Source: Phycisphaeraceae bacterium (GTDB lineage Bacteria; Planctomycetota; Phycisphaerae; Phycisphaerales; Phycisphaeraceae). From it: 33,515 nucleotides of DNA. The position numbers were made by a program, and so were the translations under genes. Positions 9,632-18,268 of this stretch are shown here, piece after piece. Where the stretch lies: positions 1 through 33,515 of the forward strand of contig PBAS01000015.1 of the NCBI GenBank assembly GCA_002716625.1. Reading direction: 5' to 3'. The notes below the pieces were generated by a model, which saw only the letters and a list, made by a program, of their open reading frames with translations, did not search any database and was not told the origin of the DNA. Position 1 is the first letter of the stretch; each line of letters starts with the position of its first letter.

Positions 9632-11254
9632 TCAATCAGCCTCAAATCGAGTTTTCTGCGGAGAGTCTGCCATGTGCATTTTTACTTCAAGTTCCAGATT
9701 GAATGCAAGGTGCTCCAGGATCTTGTACACCGTCTCCGCACTGTCCGGTTGGTTGACCGCCTTGGCAATATTATCAGCAGTTTGGGCCATATGTGTCGAC
9801 TTGAGATAAGTCATCACATCCTGTTGTAGCTTTAATACGTTAGCCGCAGCTTTCTTACCGGCTTCAACACCAGGTTGATGGTACGCATTGATGTCGACCA
9901 GTTCGGCATACAGGCCCACGGCGCGTTCAAACAGGGCAATTAAGGATCCGATCCTGGATGGACTAATACGATCAATTGTTATGGTAATCGAATCTCGCCC
10001 ATTTTCATAAAGAGCATGGCGTGTGCCCTGCAGAAATCCCAATAGATAATCACCGCTGGTAATACCGGGTTCTACTTCCATAGACGGACCGGATCGATCC
10101 TCAAGCACCTGGAGGAATGTCAAGAAGAAGTTGGGCAGGCCATCTCGAAGTTGCTGGATATAGGCATGCTGGTCGGTTGAACCTTTGTTGCCGTAAACCG
10201 AGATGCCCTGGTGAACCGTACGGCCTGATCGGGTCTGTTCTTTGCCAAGGGATTCCATGACAAGTTGTTGGAGATATCGACTGAACATCATCAGCCGGTC
10301 CTTGTAAGGAAGGATGACCATGTCCTTCGCGCCATGGCCATTGCCAACAATGTGCCACATTAAAGCAAGCATTGCCGCAGGGTTCTGATCAGCCTTGCTG
10401 GCGCGGGTCAATTGATCCATTGCAGCAGCGCCTTGGAGAAAATCATCAATGTCAATTCCCTGTAACGCAAGTGGTAGTAGGCCCGCAGCAGACATGACAG
10501 ATGTTCGGCCACCAACCCAATCCCACATTGCAAAGCGAGCCTGCCACTGTTCCTTGGTGGCCATCTTGTCCAATATGCTGTCGGGGGTACTTACGGCAAT
10601 CGCATGTTCATGAAAATTCAAGCCGGCATTGGTATAGGCCGCCTTGGTTTCCAACATGCTATTACGCGGTTCAGGCGTGGAGCCTGATTTGGAAACCACC
10701 GATACCAGTGTGCGATCCAGGTCGCCGCCAATCTGTTGCAGTACCCGGTCAATGCCATCAGGGTCAGTGTTATCAAGATAGTAAAGATGAACCTGGTCCT
10801 CGCCAGAGCCCAATGCCTGGGAAGCAAACTGGGGACCAAGTGCCGAGCCTCCGATGCCGATGTGCAGGAGATTTTTAAATGGCCCGCCTGCACCCTTAAT
10901 CTTGCCCGAATGTACGTCGTCAGAAAACTGGTGGATTGCCTCGAGTGTCGCCGTGATCTCATTTCGGATTTGAGGTGTTGGTGAAATCTGTGGTGCCCGT
11001 AGCCAGTAATGGCCGACCATGCGATGCTCATCCTGATTGGCTATGACACCTTGTTCTAGGTCTTTCATGGCCTTTAATGCACGGTTCATTGCAGGGGACA
11101 GGCGATCAATATCTGCATCGACAAACTTCACACGGCTGATATCAAGGCTGAATCCTAATGCCCGGTTGATATACGCGTATTGGCAGTAACGTTGCCAGAG
11201 ATTTTGGCCGTTGGGTTGGTTTGGGGCGTCGGGTTCAATCCCCGTGGTTGCCAT
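9632..11254 (-). CDS. pgi: Glucose-6-phosphate isomerase
   Basis: This enzyme interconverts glucose 6-phosphate and fructose 6-phosphate in the cytoplasm. At 540 aa it is in the usual range for the long bacterial form. The SIS-fold sugar-phosphate sites are clear: IGIGGSALGPQ, VSKSGSTPEPRN, WDWVGGRTSVMSAAG (PGI signature 1, with Thr where Phe/Tyr is common), GKEQTRSGR (base region), and the C-terminal DINAYHQPGVEAGKKAA with the conserved catalytic-region lysine. The start ATG 11254 is preceded by AAAGG at a normal distance. It is first in a probable two-gene unit with fbaB, 42 nt downstream. Confidence 0.96.
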   Translation of the reverse strand: MATTGIEPDAPNQPNGQNLWQRYCQYAYINRALGFSLDISRVKFVDADIDRLSPAMNRALKAMKDLEQGVIANQDEHRMVGHYWLRAPQISPTPQIRNEITATLEAIHQFSDDVHSGKIKGAGGPFKNLLHIGIGGSALGPQFASQALGSGEDQVHLYYLDNTDPDGIDRVLQQIGGDLDRTLVSVVSKSGSTPEPRNSMLETKAAYTNAGLNFHEHAIAVSTPDSILDKMATKEQWQARFAMWDWVGGRTSVMSAAGLLPLALQGIDIDDFLQGAAAMDQLTRASKADQNPAAMLALMWHIVGNGHGAKDMVILPYKDRLMMFSRYLQQLVMESLGKEQTRSGRTVHQGISVYGNKGSTDQHAYIQQLRDGLPNFFLTFLQVLEDRSGPSMEVEPGITSGDYLLGFLQGTRHALYENGRDSITITIDRISPSRIGSLIALFERAVGLYAELVDINAYHQPGVEAGKKAAANVLKLQQDVMTYLKSTHMAQTADNIAKAVNQPDSAETVYKILEHLAFNLELEVKMHMADSPQKTRFEAD

Positions 11255-11296
11255 CGACGTAACCTTTCTTTAAATACTGCCCATCGTCTTCTTAAA

Positions 11297-11320
11297 TTGT
11301 ATATCGTGACAGATATCTGT
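11297..11320 (-). promoter_or_regulatory. Possible pgi promoter -10 with adjacent 12-bp palindrome
   Basis: About 45 nt upstream of pgi the minus strand reads TATACAAT (plus 11297-11304), a good -10-like element. It is followed upstream by the perfect palindrome ACAGATATCTGT (11309-11320). The palindrome sits where a repressor would overlap a promoter spacer. No convincing -35 box is visible, and the role is inferred. Confidence 0.3.
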
Positions 11321-11550
11321 TTGTATCGGGTATTTCTCGGGTACCCTGTGGTTTTGGGAAAATCCAGTTAGCCTGGGAAGGGGCTTGGCGTCGACCTGTC
11401 GGGATAGACGTATACCTACCCATGGCGATCAAGTATTCGCACGCCCGCATGAGCAGTCCCTGAAATGACGGAATTTCGGTGACACTTCCCGGCGGTCATA
11501 TGGCCAAAGACTTGACTTAATTCTGAAGGGCATCCAAGATCATCACTACC

Positions 11551-12264
11551 ATGGATGTAATGTCTCCATTTGACCCCCGAGTTACCAAGCCATTCCTGCG
11601 GATGGTGCAGGATTCGGAAAAGCACTTTCTGGCCGGGCGGCATGATCGTGGAGACGATTTGGAAAGTGCTATCCGTTATTTCCTCGAATTCCTGAGGGGA
11701 TTTGAGAGCTTGGACTTCGAGGGCCGCTGTGTGACGGTTTTCGGCTCCGCACGATTTGATCCTGGACATCGTTATTACAAACTGGCTCAGGAGTTGGGGC
11801 GGAAACTGGCTGAGCATGATTATGTGGTGATGACCGGTGGCGGACCAGGAGTGATGGAGGCTGCCAACCGCGGTGCAAAGGAGGGCGGAGGTCTGAGTAT
11901 CGGGTGCAATATCCAATTGCCCAAGGAGCAACAGCCCAACCCCTATCTGGATCGTTTTATTGAGTTTGAGCATTTTTTTGTTCGCAAGGTGATGCTCGTG
12001 AAATACTCTTCGGCATTTATCATCATGCCAGGCGGCTTTGGCACACTTGACGAGGCATTTGAGATTGTGACTCTGGTTCAGACCAAGAAGGTTGAATCAT
12101 TTCCCATCATTGCAATGGGGGGGGAATTCTGGTCATCATTGCGCAAGTTTGCACGCAATACGATGGTTGGTGAAGGAACGGTCAGTGAACATGAACTTGA
12201 CCTCATTAACCATGTTGAGACCATTGAACAGGCAATCGGCCTGATCGATAAGGAATTGTCGTAA
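11551..12264 (+). CDS. LOG-family protein (Rossmann-like lysine decarboxylase-related / phosphoribohydrolase)
   Basis: A 237-aa cytoplasmic protein of the TIGR00730/LOG group, whose characterised members hydrolyse nucleoside 5'-monophosphates, including cytokinin precursors. The core shows VTVFGSARF, the nucleotide loop VMTGGGPGVMEAANRGAKEGG, and the diagnostic PGGFGTLDEAFE motif (PGGxGTxxE) near residue 153. About 50 residues precede the Rossmann core, longer than plant LOG but common in bacteria. The old annotation 'lysine decarboxylase' is not supported for this family. ATG 11551 lacks a strong ribosome site and a second ATG lies 9 nt downstream. It is divergent from pgi and convergent with the FGGY kinase gene (55 nt between stops). 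Confidence 0.92.
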   Translation: MDVMSPFDPRVTKPFLRMVQDSEKHFLAGRHDRGDDLESAIRYFLEFLRGFESLDFEGRCVTVFGSARFDPGHRYYKLAQELGRKLAEHDYVVMTGGGPGVMEAANRGAKEGGGLSIGCNIQLPKEQQPNPYLDRFIEFEHFFVRKVMLVKYSSAFIIMPGGFGTLDEAFEIVTLVQTKKVESFPIIAMGGEFWSSLRKFARNTMVGEGTVSEHELDLINHVETIEQAIGLIDKELS

Positions 12265-12319
12265 TCAGCCCCTTTTATGCACATTCATGTTTCAGATAGG
12301 CAGGGCTTTGGCAATTCCA

Positions 12320-13876
12320 TCAACTTTTCAATGATGGCCCCTGGTCACCTGCTGCTAGTGCATCAAAAGAGATTTTGAGTTGTGGATAAAGGTTGCAGAA
12401 GATTTCGTATCCCTTCTCATACTTGCGATGAATTTCAGGCTGTGGCGTAAATGTATGAGTTGGCGATGCCGCTGCAGCCTTAACCGCTTCATCATGATCA
12501 CGATAGAATCCGGCTGCGATTCCACCGAGCATCGCGGCGCCGAGGACGGCGGTTTCTTCCTTGTCGAGACGGATTAGCGGGCGGTTTAGGATATCGGCTT
12601 TGATCTGGCACCACAGATCACTTCTGGCACCGCCGCCGCCAAGATAGATTTCATTCACGGGAAATCCAAGATGTTGCGTGGCGATTTCTAGGTTTTGCCG
12701 CAATGCATATGCAGTACCCTCCATCATGGCACGAACAAGATGACCCTTGGTGCTTTCCAGGGACAGGCCAAAAAAGACGCCGCGTGCATTTGGATCCCAA
12801 ATGGGGCTACGCTCACCTTGCATATAAGGCAGGAAAATCACGTGGTTGGTACCAGGGTCTACCTGCTGTGCCGCCTGGTTTAGAGCGTCGTAGTTTTCTG
12901 TTACCAGGATTTTCTTCTGTAACCAGCCCATGGCCGCACCAGCGGATAACAGGGCGCCCATTGCCAGCCATCGGTTTGGGGCGGCATGGCAGCGGTTCAT
13001 GAACCGGTTATCAAAGTTAGGGTTCTCGATACACACGGCAAGTACATCAGACGATCCTGATGTATTGAAGCCTTGGCCTGGAGTGATAACGCCTGCGGCC
13101 AAAGCCGAGCAGGCCGTGTCGGCAGCTCCAATGGCGACGGGTACTTTCTGTTTGAGACCGGTGATTTGCGCAGCTTGTTTTGAAATTCCACCTATTGGAG
13201 ACCCGGAGTCTATAACCGGTGAAAGTTTGGCGATATCAATTTCCCATGCATCAGCCAGTTCAGATGACCATCTTCCATGAGCATCCATGGGGTTGCTTAC
13301 CAATGCGCCAGTTTCAAAGATTCCAGTGAATGAAGCATTTGTAGGGTCAAAGCTGGTGTTTCCCGTCAGTTTGACGGCCAGAAAAGAGTTTGCATGTCCA
13401 AAGTAATTTGTGCGCGAATAGAGCTCTGGTTCCTGGTCTTTGATCCAGCGCATGCTGCTGGCAGAGTAGGTGCCGGCAGCGAGTCGATTGCCCGTTATTT
13501 CAAATGTTCGTTGAGGTGATAGCGTCTTCTTAATATGAGCCACCTGGTCCAGGCTGCGTTTATCCTGGTAAAGGATAGCCGGCCTTAGTGCGCGCCCTTG
13601 GTCGTCCATTGCAATCAAAGAAGGGCACATATTACTGATGCCAATAGCAGAGATGTCCTGTGGGCTGATCCTTGCCTGTTCAACAGCGTGACCGACACCT
13701 TCGATAAATGCATGCCACCATGTTTCAGGATCTGCTTCGGCCCATCCATGATGGGGCCGGTCGATATCAAGTGACCGTTGGAATGATCCAAGAACACAGC
13801 CACTGCCGTCAAAGACACAGATCCGGATACTCTGTGCGCCAATGTCTACGCCCATCAGGCGGCAGTCAATCGGCAT
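12320..13876 (-). CDS. FGGY-family carbohydrate kinase (xylulokinase-like)
   Basis: This 518-aa sugar kinase phosphorylates a ketose, polyol or related compound with ATP. The N-terminal ATPase motif MGVDIGAQSIRICVFD, the substrate-site QDKRS region, GAADTACSALAAGV with the likely catalytic Asp, the Ser/Gly-rich FNTSGSSDVLAV, and the C-terminal GGGARSDLWCQIKADI adenosine motif are all present. Overall it most resembles XylB-type kinases, but FGGY specificity cannot be read reliably from sequence. It is the last gene of a tight operon, starting 5 nt after the aldolase stop, which itself follows the dehydrogenase by 15 nt. The order dehydrogenase, aldolase, kinase suggests polyol to ketose, then ketose phosphate, then two trioses or similar fragments. 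No transporter lies in the operon. Confidence 0.92.
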   Translation of the reverse strand: MPIDCRLMGVDIGAQSIRICVFDGSGCVLGSFQRSLDIDRPHHGWAEADPETWWHAFIEGVGHAVEQARISPQDISAIGISNMCPSLIAMDDQGRALRPAILYQDKRSLDQVAHIKKTLSPQRTFEITGNRLAAGTYSASSMRWIKDQEPELYSRTNYFGHANSFLAVKLTGNTSFDPTNASFTGIFETGALVSNPMDAHGRWSSELADAWEIDIAKLSPVIDSGSPIGGISKQAAQITGLKQKVPVAIGAADTACSALAAGVITPGQGFNTSGSSDVLAVCIENPNFDNRFMNRCHAAPNRWLAMGALLSAGAAMGWLQKKILVTENYDALNQAAQQVDPGTNHVIFLPYMQGERSPIWDPNARGVFFGLSLESTKGHLVRAMMEGTAYALRQNLEIATQHLGFPVNEIYLGGGGARSDLWCQIKADILNRPLIRLDKEETAVLGAAMLGGIAAGFYRDHDEAVKAAAASPTHTFTPQPEIHRKYEKGYEIFCNLYPQLKISFDALAAGDQGPSLKS

Positions 13877-13881
13877 AGGAA

Positions 13882-14679
13882 TTATCCAAGGATCTTCATT
13901 GCCTCATCCACATCGCCACCACCGTGGATAATCAACTTTAAGGCCTTGATCATGTGGGTTGGATCTTTGTATTCAAAGATGTTGCGTCCGTAGGCAACGC
14001 CGAGAGCTCCGGTGGACATGACATCTTTTGTGACTTCGAGAAATTGACGTGGTGTATCTGCCTTGGCACCACCTGCTGCAACGACTCGGCCATGTGTCGC
14101 CTCGACCACCTTGCGAAAACTGTCTGGATCACCGGTGTACCATGTCTTGACGATATCAACACCCATTTCGACACCCGCCCGGGCAGCGTAGGCGATGTTC
14201 TCCCAGTTATATCGTTTGTCATCATCGATCATTTCGCCGGTGGGATACATGTGGGCAATCAATGGCATCCCTGCCGCCGTGGCCTCCTTTGAGAATTTTC
14301 CCAATTCACGAATCATTTCCGGCTGCTGTTTGCCACCGACCATGGCGCCGATTGAAACAGCATCAGCCCCCAGCGACACAGCTTCTTCGACATCAGTTAC
14401 AACTGTATCAAGGGTGGGATGGTAGGGGGAAAATGTTGAGACCTTGAGCGCCATGGCGATTTGACCCGCGTATGGATGAAAGTATTCACGTGCAAGACCC
14501 TTGTGCATGGCCAGGCAGTCGGGTTCTCCTGCCGCCAACTTGCCGATCGTCGTCTTGATATCGGTTATGCCAGGCATGACGCCGCGGTTGATTGCGTGGT
14601 CAATAGTAACAAAGAAAACCTTGCCACTTTCCTGGTTAATAATTCGATTAAATCGGATCTGTTTTCCAAGTGAGTCCAT
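13882..14679 (-). CDS. Class I aldolase of the DhnA/LsrF/DeoC superfamily
   Basis: A 265-aa TIM-barrel Schiff-base aldolase. Key elements are FFVTIDHAINRGV (the DH motif of the active-site floor), GADAVSIGAMVGG, GVDIVKTWYTGD with K178 as the probable Schiff-base lysine, and the phosphate-binding pair AAGGAKADTPRQF and GVAYGRNIF. Relatives include LsrF (AI-2 phosphate thiolase), aminodideoxy-heptulosonate synthase and small fructose-bisphosphate aldolases. It is clearly distinct from the FbaB at 8465-9589, so the genome carries two DhnA-type aldolases. The position between a polyol-type dehydrogenase and an FGGY kinase points to cleavage of a specific phosphorylated ketose rather than general glycolysis. 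FGGY kinase plus this aldolase also recalls LsrK/LsrF, but the other lsr genes are absent. Confidence 0.88.
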   Translation of the reverse strand: MDSLGKQIRFNRIINQESGKVFFVTIDHAINRGVMPGITDIKTTIGKLAAGEPDCLAMHKGLAREYFHPYAGQIAMALKVSTFSPYHPTLDTVVTDVEEAVSLGADAVSIGAMVGGKQQPEMIRELGKFSKEATAAGMPLIAHMYPTGEMIDDDKRYNWENIAYAARAGVEMGVDIVKTWYTGDPDSFRKVVEATHGRVVAAGGAKADTPRQFLEVTKDVMSTGALGVAYGRNIFEYKDPTHMIKALKLIIHGGGDVDEAMKILG

Positions 14680-14694
14680 TGAACTGGTCCTTCA

Positions 14695-15735
14695 TCATGC
14701 GGGAAGCATGATGCCTTTAAGCCCTTGTCCGCGGGCCATCATGTCAAGGGCATCATGGATCTGATTGAGTGGAAATCGGTTAGTGATGAGATCGTCGATC
14801 ACAATCTTGCCGGATGCAATTAATGCTATTGCCTGGCGAAAATGTTGCCGGGATGCGGATGCGGAACCGGTAATGTTAATCTGGCCATAATGGATTAGAT
14901 TGCAGGTGATATTTGCTTCAGCGTCTTCGGGAAAACCTGCAAATAGATTAAGTGTTCCGCCTTTACGCAGCAGCCGAGCCAACTGACTGACGAGCGGTGC
15001 CACGCCTATGGCCAAGATTGCAGAGTCGGCACCAAGTCCATCCGTTTGATCCATTACAATTTGGTGGAGATCATCTTCCTGCGGATCAATAATGAGGTCT
15101 GCACCCATCTGATCTGCCCAGTCCCGTCTTTGTGGGCTTGGCTCGCTTACAATTATATTGGCAGCGCCAACCGCCTTGGCCAGTTTCAGATGCATCAAGC
15201 CAATTGGCCCTGCACCCGCGATGACCACTGTTCCACCCGGTGGAATATTCGACCGCTGGTTGCCATTAACACAGCAGGCAAAGGGTTCGATCAGGGCAGC
15301 TTCATCGAAGCTGAGTTGTTCGGGAATCTTGACCACATTACCTACTTGAAGTGCGGCGGTTGGGACCTTCATGTATTCTTGAAAACCACCATCAAACTCA
15401 TAACCAATGGCGGTTCGGTTCAGGCAGATGTTATCCAACCCACGTATGCAGTAAGCACAACTGCCACATGGAATGACTGGGACAACCGCGACTCGATCCC
15501 CGGTCTGAAACGCTTGTTGACCTGTACCGCACTCAACAACAACGCCTGCAATTTCATGGCCTATCACACACGGAAAATGAATTCCACGGCTTTTGGTGCC
15601 CAGATATACACGGCGGTCAGTTCCACATACGCCACATGCTTTGACTTCGAGCAGAAGTTCGCCGGGACCAGCCTGGGGTTGTTTGGTGTCCTCTATTCGT
15701 AGGTCTTCAGGTTGATGTAGTACCGCCGCTTTCAC
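14695..15735 (-). CDS. Zinc-dependent medium-chain alcohol/polyol dehydrogenase
   Basis: A 346-aa MDR dehydrogenase. The catalytic zinc site is ACGVCGTD (C37) and GHEIAG (H60, E61). The structural zinc lobe carries four cysteines (CGSCAYCIRGLDNIC). The Rossmann motif is VVIAGAGPIGLMHLKLAKAVGA, followed by VSEPSPQRRDWADQMGAD. Ser-Glu in 'VSEP' and a later Arg-rich turn leave the cofactor preference open, with NAD(H) more likely. The pattern fits sorbitol, threonine or galactitol dehydrogenases. As the first gene of the operon it probably oxidises the entry substrate, a polyol or secondary alcohol. The upstream 182 nt, shared with the divergent aminotransferase gene, should hold both promoters. 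Confidence 0.92.
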   Translation of the reverse strand: MKAAVLHQPEDLRIEDTKQPQAGPGELLLEVKACGVCGTDRRVYLGTKSRGIHFPCVIGHEIAGVVVECGTGQQAFQTGDRVAVVPVIPCGSCAYCIRGLDNICLNRTAIGYEFDGGFQEYMKVPTAALQVGNVVKIPEQLSFDEAALIEPFACCVNGNQRSNIPPGGTVVIAGAGPIGLMHLKLAKAVGAANIIVSEPSPQRRDWADQMGADLIIDPQEDDLHQIVMDQTDGLGADSAILAIGVAPLVSQLARLLRKGGTLNLFAGFPEDAEANITCNLIHYGQINITGSASASRQHFRQAIALIASGKIVIDDLITNRFPLNQIHDALDMMARGQGLKGIMLPA

Positions 15736-15917
15736 GTTTATTACTCTTTTTAGGCTTCAAGGCACTGTTGGCTGTGGCCGGTGCAATCTTACACGTACTG
15801 ACACTACAAGATCTTAGCGGACGTAGCGGTAACTTCAATTAGGGTTAGGGCATGCAGAACCCATAGTGTGGCGACTGAGTCCTAAGAACCACGCATAATC
15901 TGGTAGGATGCGACTTG

Positions 15918-17087
15918 ATGAATCATCAGGCTCAACGTATGGAAAATGTGCAGTCGCCAATTATCCCAGTAGTTGGTGAACTGATTCTAGCTCATCCGGG
16001 GACCATTTCTTTGGGGCAAGGTGTTGTCCATTATGGACCACCCCCCGAGGCCATGGCCAGCATTGAGCCAATGCTAGCAAAACCAGAGAACCATAAATAC
16101 CGTGCGGTTGATGGTATCCGCTCATTACGGACCGCACTTGCATCCAAACTGGAGGTGGAAAATGGTATTTTGCTTGGACCGGATCGTGCCGTAGTCGTTA
16201 CGGCAGGTGGTAATATGGCTTTTGTCAACGCGCTTTTGTCAATTACTGATCCGGGTGATGAAATCATCATTCTGGTGCCCTATTACTTTAACCACGAAAT
16301 GGCCATCACAATGGCCAACTGCAAGCCTATTTTGGTGCCGACAGATGAAAACTATCAACCCGATGTGGGTTTGATTGAGCAGGCGATTACCCAACGCACC
16401 CGCGCGGTTGTAACTGTCAGTCCAAACAATCCCACCGGTGCGATTTACAGCGAACGATTATTGTGCCAGATCAACGAGATGTGCCAGAACCACGGTATCT
16501 ATCACATTAGTGATGAAGCCTATGAATATTTCACATACGATGGGGTGAAGCACTTTTCACCAGGGGCAATCGATGGCAGCGGGAATCATACGATCAGTCT
16601 CTATTCATTTTCCAAGGCTTATGGGTTTGCCAGTTGGCGGATTGGATACATGGTCATACCCAAGCATTTGCTCCTGTCGGTAAAAAAAGTTCAAGACACT
16701 GTTTTGATCTGTCCGCCGGTCATTAGTCAGGCTGCTGCAGCGGGAGCATTACGGGCCGGTGTTGCCTATTGTCAACCCTGGCTGGAAGAAATGGGAGAGG
16801 TTCGGAAACTGGTCCTTGAGGAACTAGAGGCAATCAGTTCATTTTGCACTGTTCCAAAAACAGATGGTGCATTCTACTTTCTGTTGTGCCTGCAAACAGA
16901 GATGGACGCGATGCAGGTTGTGCAACGTCTGGTGCGTGAGCATCGCGTTGCTGCCATCCCGGGTGACACTTTCGGGATGAGCAATGGCTGTTATCTGCGA
17001 GTTGCCTACGGGTCCCTGGAAAAGGAAACAGTGGCAGAAGGGATTGGTCGTCTTGTGAAGGGTCTTCGCGTATTGATTGATGGATGA
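15918..17087 (+). CDS. PLP-dependent aminotransferase, class I/II (fold type I)
   Basis: A cytoplasmic aminotransferase of the aspartate-aminotransferase fold, about 389 aa. ATG 15918 is preferred over the adjacent TTG, with TAGGA about 10 nt upstream. Family features are ISLGQGV near the N-terminus, VVTAGGNMAFVNAL, VSPNNPTGA, the YHISDEAYEYF strand with the PLP-ring Asp, and SFSKAYGFASWRIGY with K233 as the PLP lysine. The late YLRVAYGSL carries the substrate-carboxylate Arg. The amino donor and keto acceptor are not predictable. It begins a run of four plus-strand genes; the 107-nt gap to the next gene leaves cotranscription open. Confidence 0.93.
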   Translation: MNHQAQRMENVQSPIIPVVGELILAHPGTISLGQGVVHYGPPPEAMASIEPMLAKPENHKYRAVDGIRSLRTALASKLEVENGILLGPDRAVVVTAGGNMAFVNALLSITDPGDEIIILVPYYFNHEMAITMANCKPILVPTDENYQPDVGLIEQAITQRTRAVVTVSPNNPTGAIYSERLLCQINEMCQNHGIYHISDEAYEYFTYDGVKHFSPGAIDGSGNHTISLYSFSKAYGFASWRIGYMVIPKHLLLSVKKVQDTVLICPPVISQAAAAGALRAGVAYCQPWLEEMGEVRKLVLEELEAISSFCTVPKTDGAFYFLLCLQTEMDAMQVVQRLVREHRVAAIPGDTFGMSNGCYLRVAYGSLEKETVAEGIGRLVKGLRVLIDG

Positions 17088-17194
17088 GATCTGTGGATTG
17101 GCTGCCGAACTTTGATCATGTTGCTGGCATCCAGCATGGCAGTTTACTGAGAAATTGGTAAAGATGATGGATTCCTTGTAATTTCTACACAACG

Positions 17195-18184
17195 ATGAAA
17201 TACCGAACATTAGGTCAGACTGATTTAAATGTTTCCGCCATCTGCTTTGGACCCATGCGTTCAGCTTCGAGGCAGCCTGAAGATGATGATAAATCAAGAA
17301 GGGGCGAGCAAGCCCTTCGTTATGCACTGGATTGCGGGGTTAACTTTTTACATTCCAGTTATGAATATGGAACCCGGTGGATGATGGAACGGGTGCTCAA
17401 GGATCATCCCAAGCGGGGTGAGGTACACCATGTAATTAAGTTGCCCGTTCCCGATGGAGAAGATGAAGAGCAGTTTCATCCGGCTAAATTTGAAATGCGC
17501 ATCGATGAGGCATTGCAGGACTTGCACGCAGAGAGAATCAGTGTCCTCCAGTGGATGTGGCGTAGCAGCCCGAACAGCGACCACAAGCGTTTACCGCTTT
17601 TCGGTCGAATCATTGAGGATGTAAGCAAAACCTTTGATCGACTGCATGATAAGGGCAAAGTGGGATACCTTATGACGTATCCCTATACCTTGCCGTGCGG
17701 TCGCTTGGCATTGGAATCGGGGCATTTTGCCGGTCTGATTGCACCTTTTAATGTTCTGGAAACGGAGTTTTCCGATCTATTCGAGGATCTATCGAGTCGG
17801 GGTTTGGGTTTTATGCCGTTTCGTCCACTTTACCAAGGTGTTTTGACCGATCAGCGGGCTGATGCTTCTTCGTTGTCTTCTGATGATCGTTGTGCTGCTG
17901 ATTCCTATCGCAAGGTGTACAAAACACTCGGAATGGTGCGCGAAACTTTTGGGGATGCAATTGGATCCTCGCTGACGGCATTTGCGGTCCGGTTTGCACT
18001 TGCGCATCCGGTTTGTAGCAGTGTGATTGTAGGCCTCAATACGGTTGATCAGGTTGACGGTCTTGTCCATGCCCTTGAACAGCCCAGATTGCCAACGGAT
18101 ATTGTGGCGCGTGTACAACAGGCGACTTCTACATCCGTATTAGCCGAACCATCCCATGCACGTTCTGCTGAAAAAGACAAGTAA
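17195..18184 (+). CDS. Aldo/keto-reductase-fold protein with altered catalytic tetrad
   Basis: The 329-aa protein opens like an AKR (MKYRTLGQTDLNVSAICFGPM) and closes with the AKR cofactor region (FAVRFALAHPVCSSVIVGLNTVDQV). The usual Asp-Tyr-Lys-His tetrad is incomplete. The segment that normally reads NFFDTAxxYG is NFLHSSYEYG, with Asp replaced by His and Tyr kept. VIKLPV keeps the Lys. The strand that normally ends in '..QLH' reads VLQWMWRSSP, with no His. A conventional NADPH carbonyl reductase is therefore doubtful; a different redox reaction, a lyase-like role or a binding function is possible. It is separated by 84 nt from the P-loop protein gene and probably shares its function with that gene and the PhyH-Nudix gene. 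Confidence 0.8.
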   Translation: MKYRTLGQTDLNVSAICFGPMRSASRQPEDDDKSRRGEQALRYALDCGVNFLHSSYEYGTRWMMERVLKDHPKRGEVHHVIKLPVPDGEDEEQFHPAKFEMRIDEALQDLHAERISVLQWMWRSSPNSDHKRLPLFGRIIEDVSKTFDRLHDKGKVGYLMTYPYTLPCGRLALESGHFAGLIAPFNVLETEFSDLFEDLSSRGLGFMPFRPLYQGVLTDQRADASSLSSDDRCAADSYRKVYKTLGMVRETFGDAIGSSLTAFAVRFALAHPVCSSVIVGLNTVDQVDGLVHALEQPRLPTDIVARVQQATSTSVLAEPSHARSAEKDK

Positions 18185-18268
18185 CCGTGATGCAACTTCG
18201 GAATTTGCATGTCTGTCCAGGATGTGTTGGCTGGTAATGCACTTCATTTGTGAAAGGTGAAACTGCTT

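Noticed and set aside
11416..11973. Minus-strand 185-codon frame upstream of pgi
   Set aside because: Most of it is antisense to the LOG-family gene, and it shows no conserved motifs.
12320..14679. Kinase/aldolase pair as an LsrK/LsrF quorum-signal (AI-2) system
   Set aside because: No LsrB receptor, ABC transporter, LsrR or LsrG gene is nearby, and the operon partner is a polyol-type dehydrogenase.
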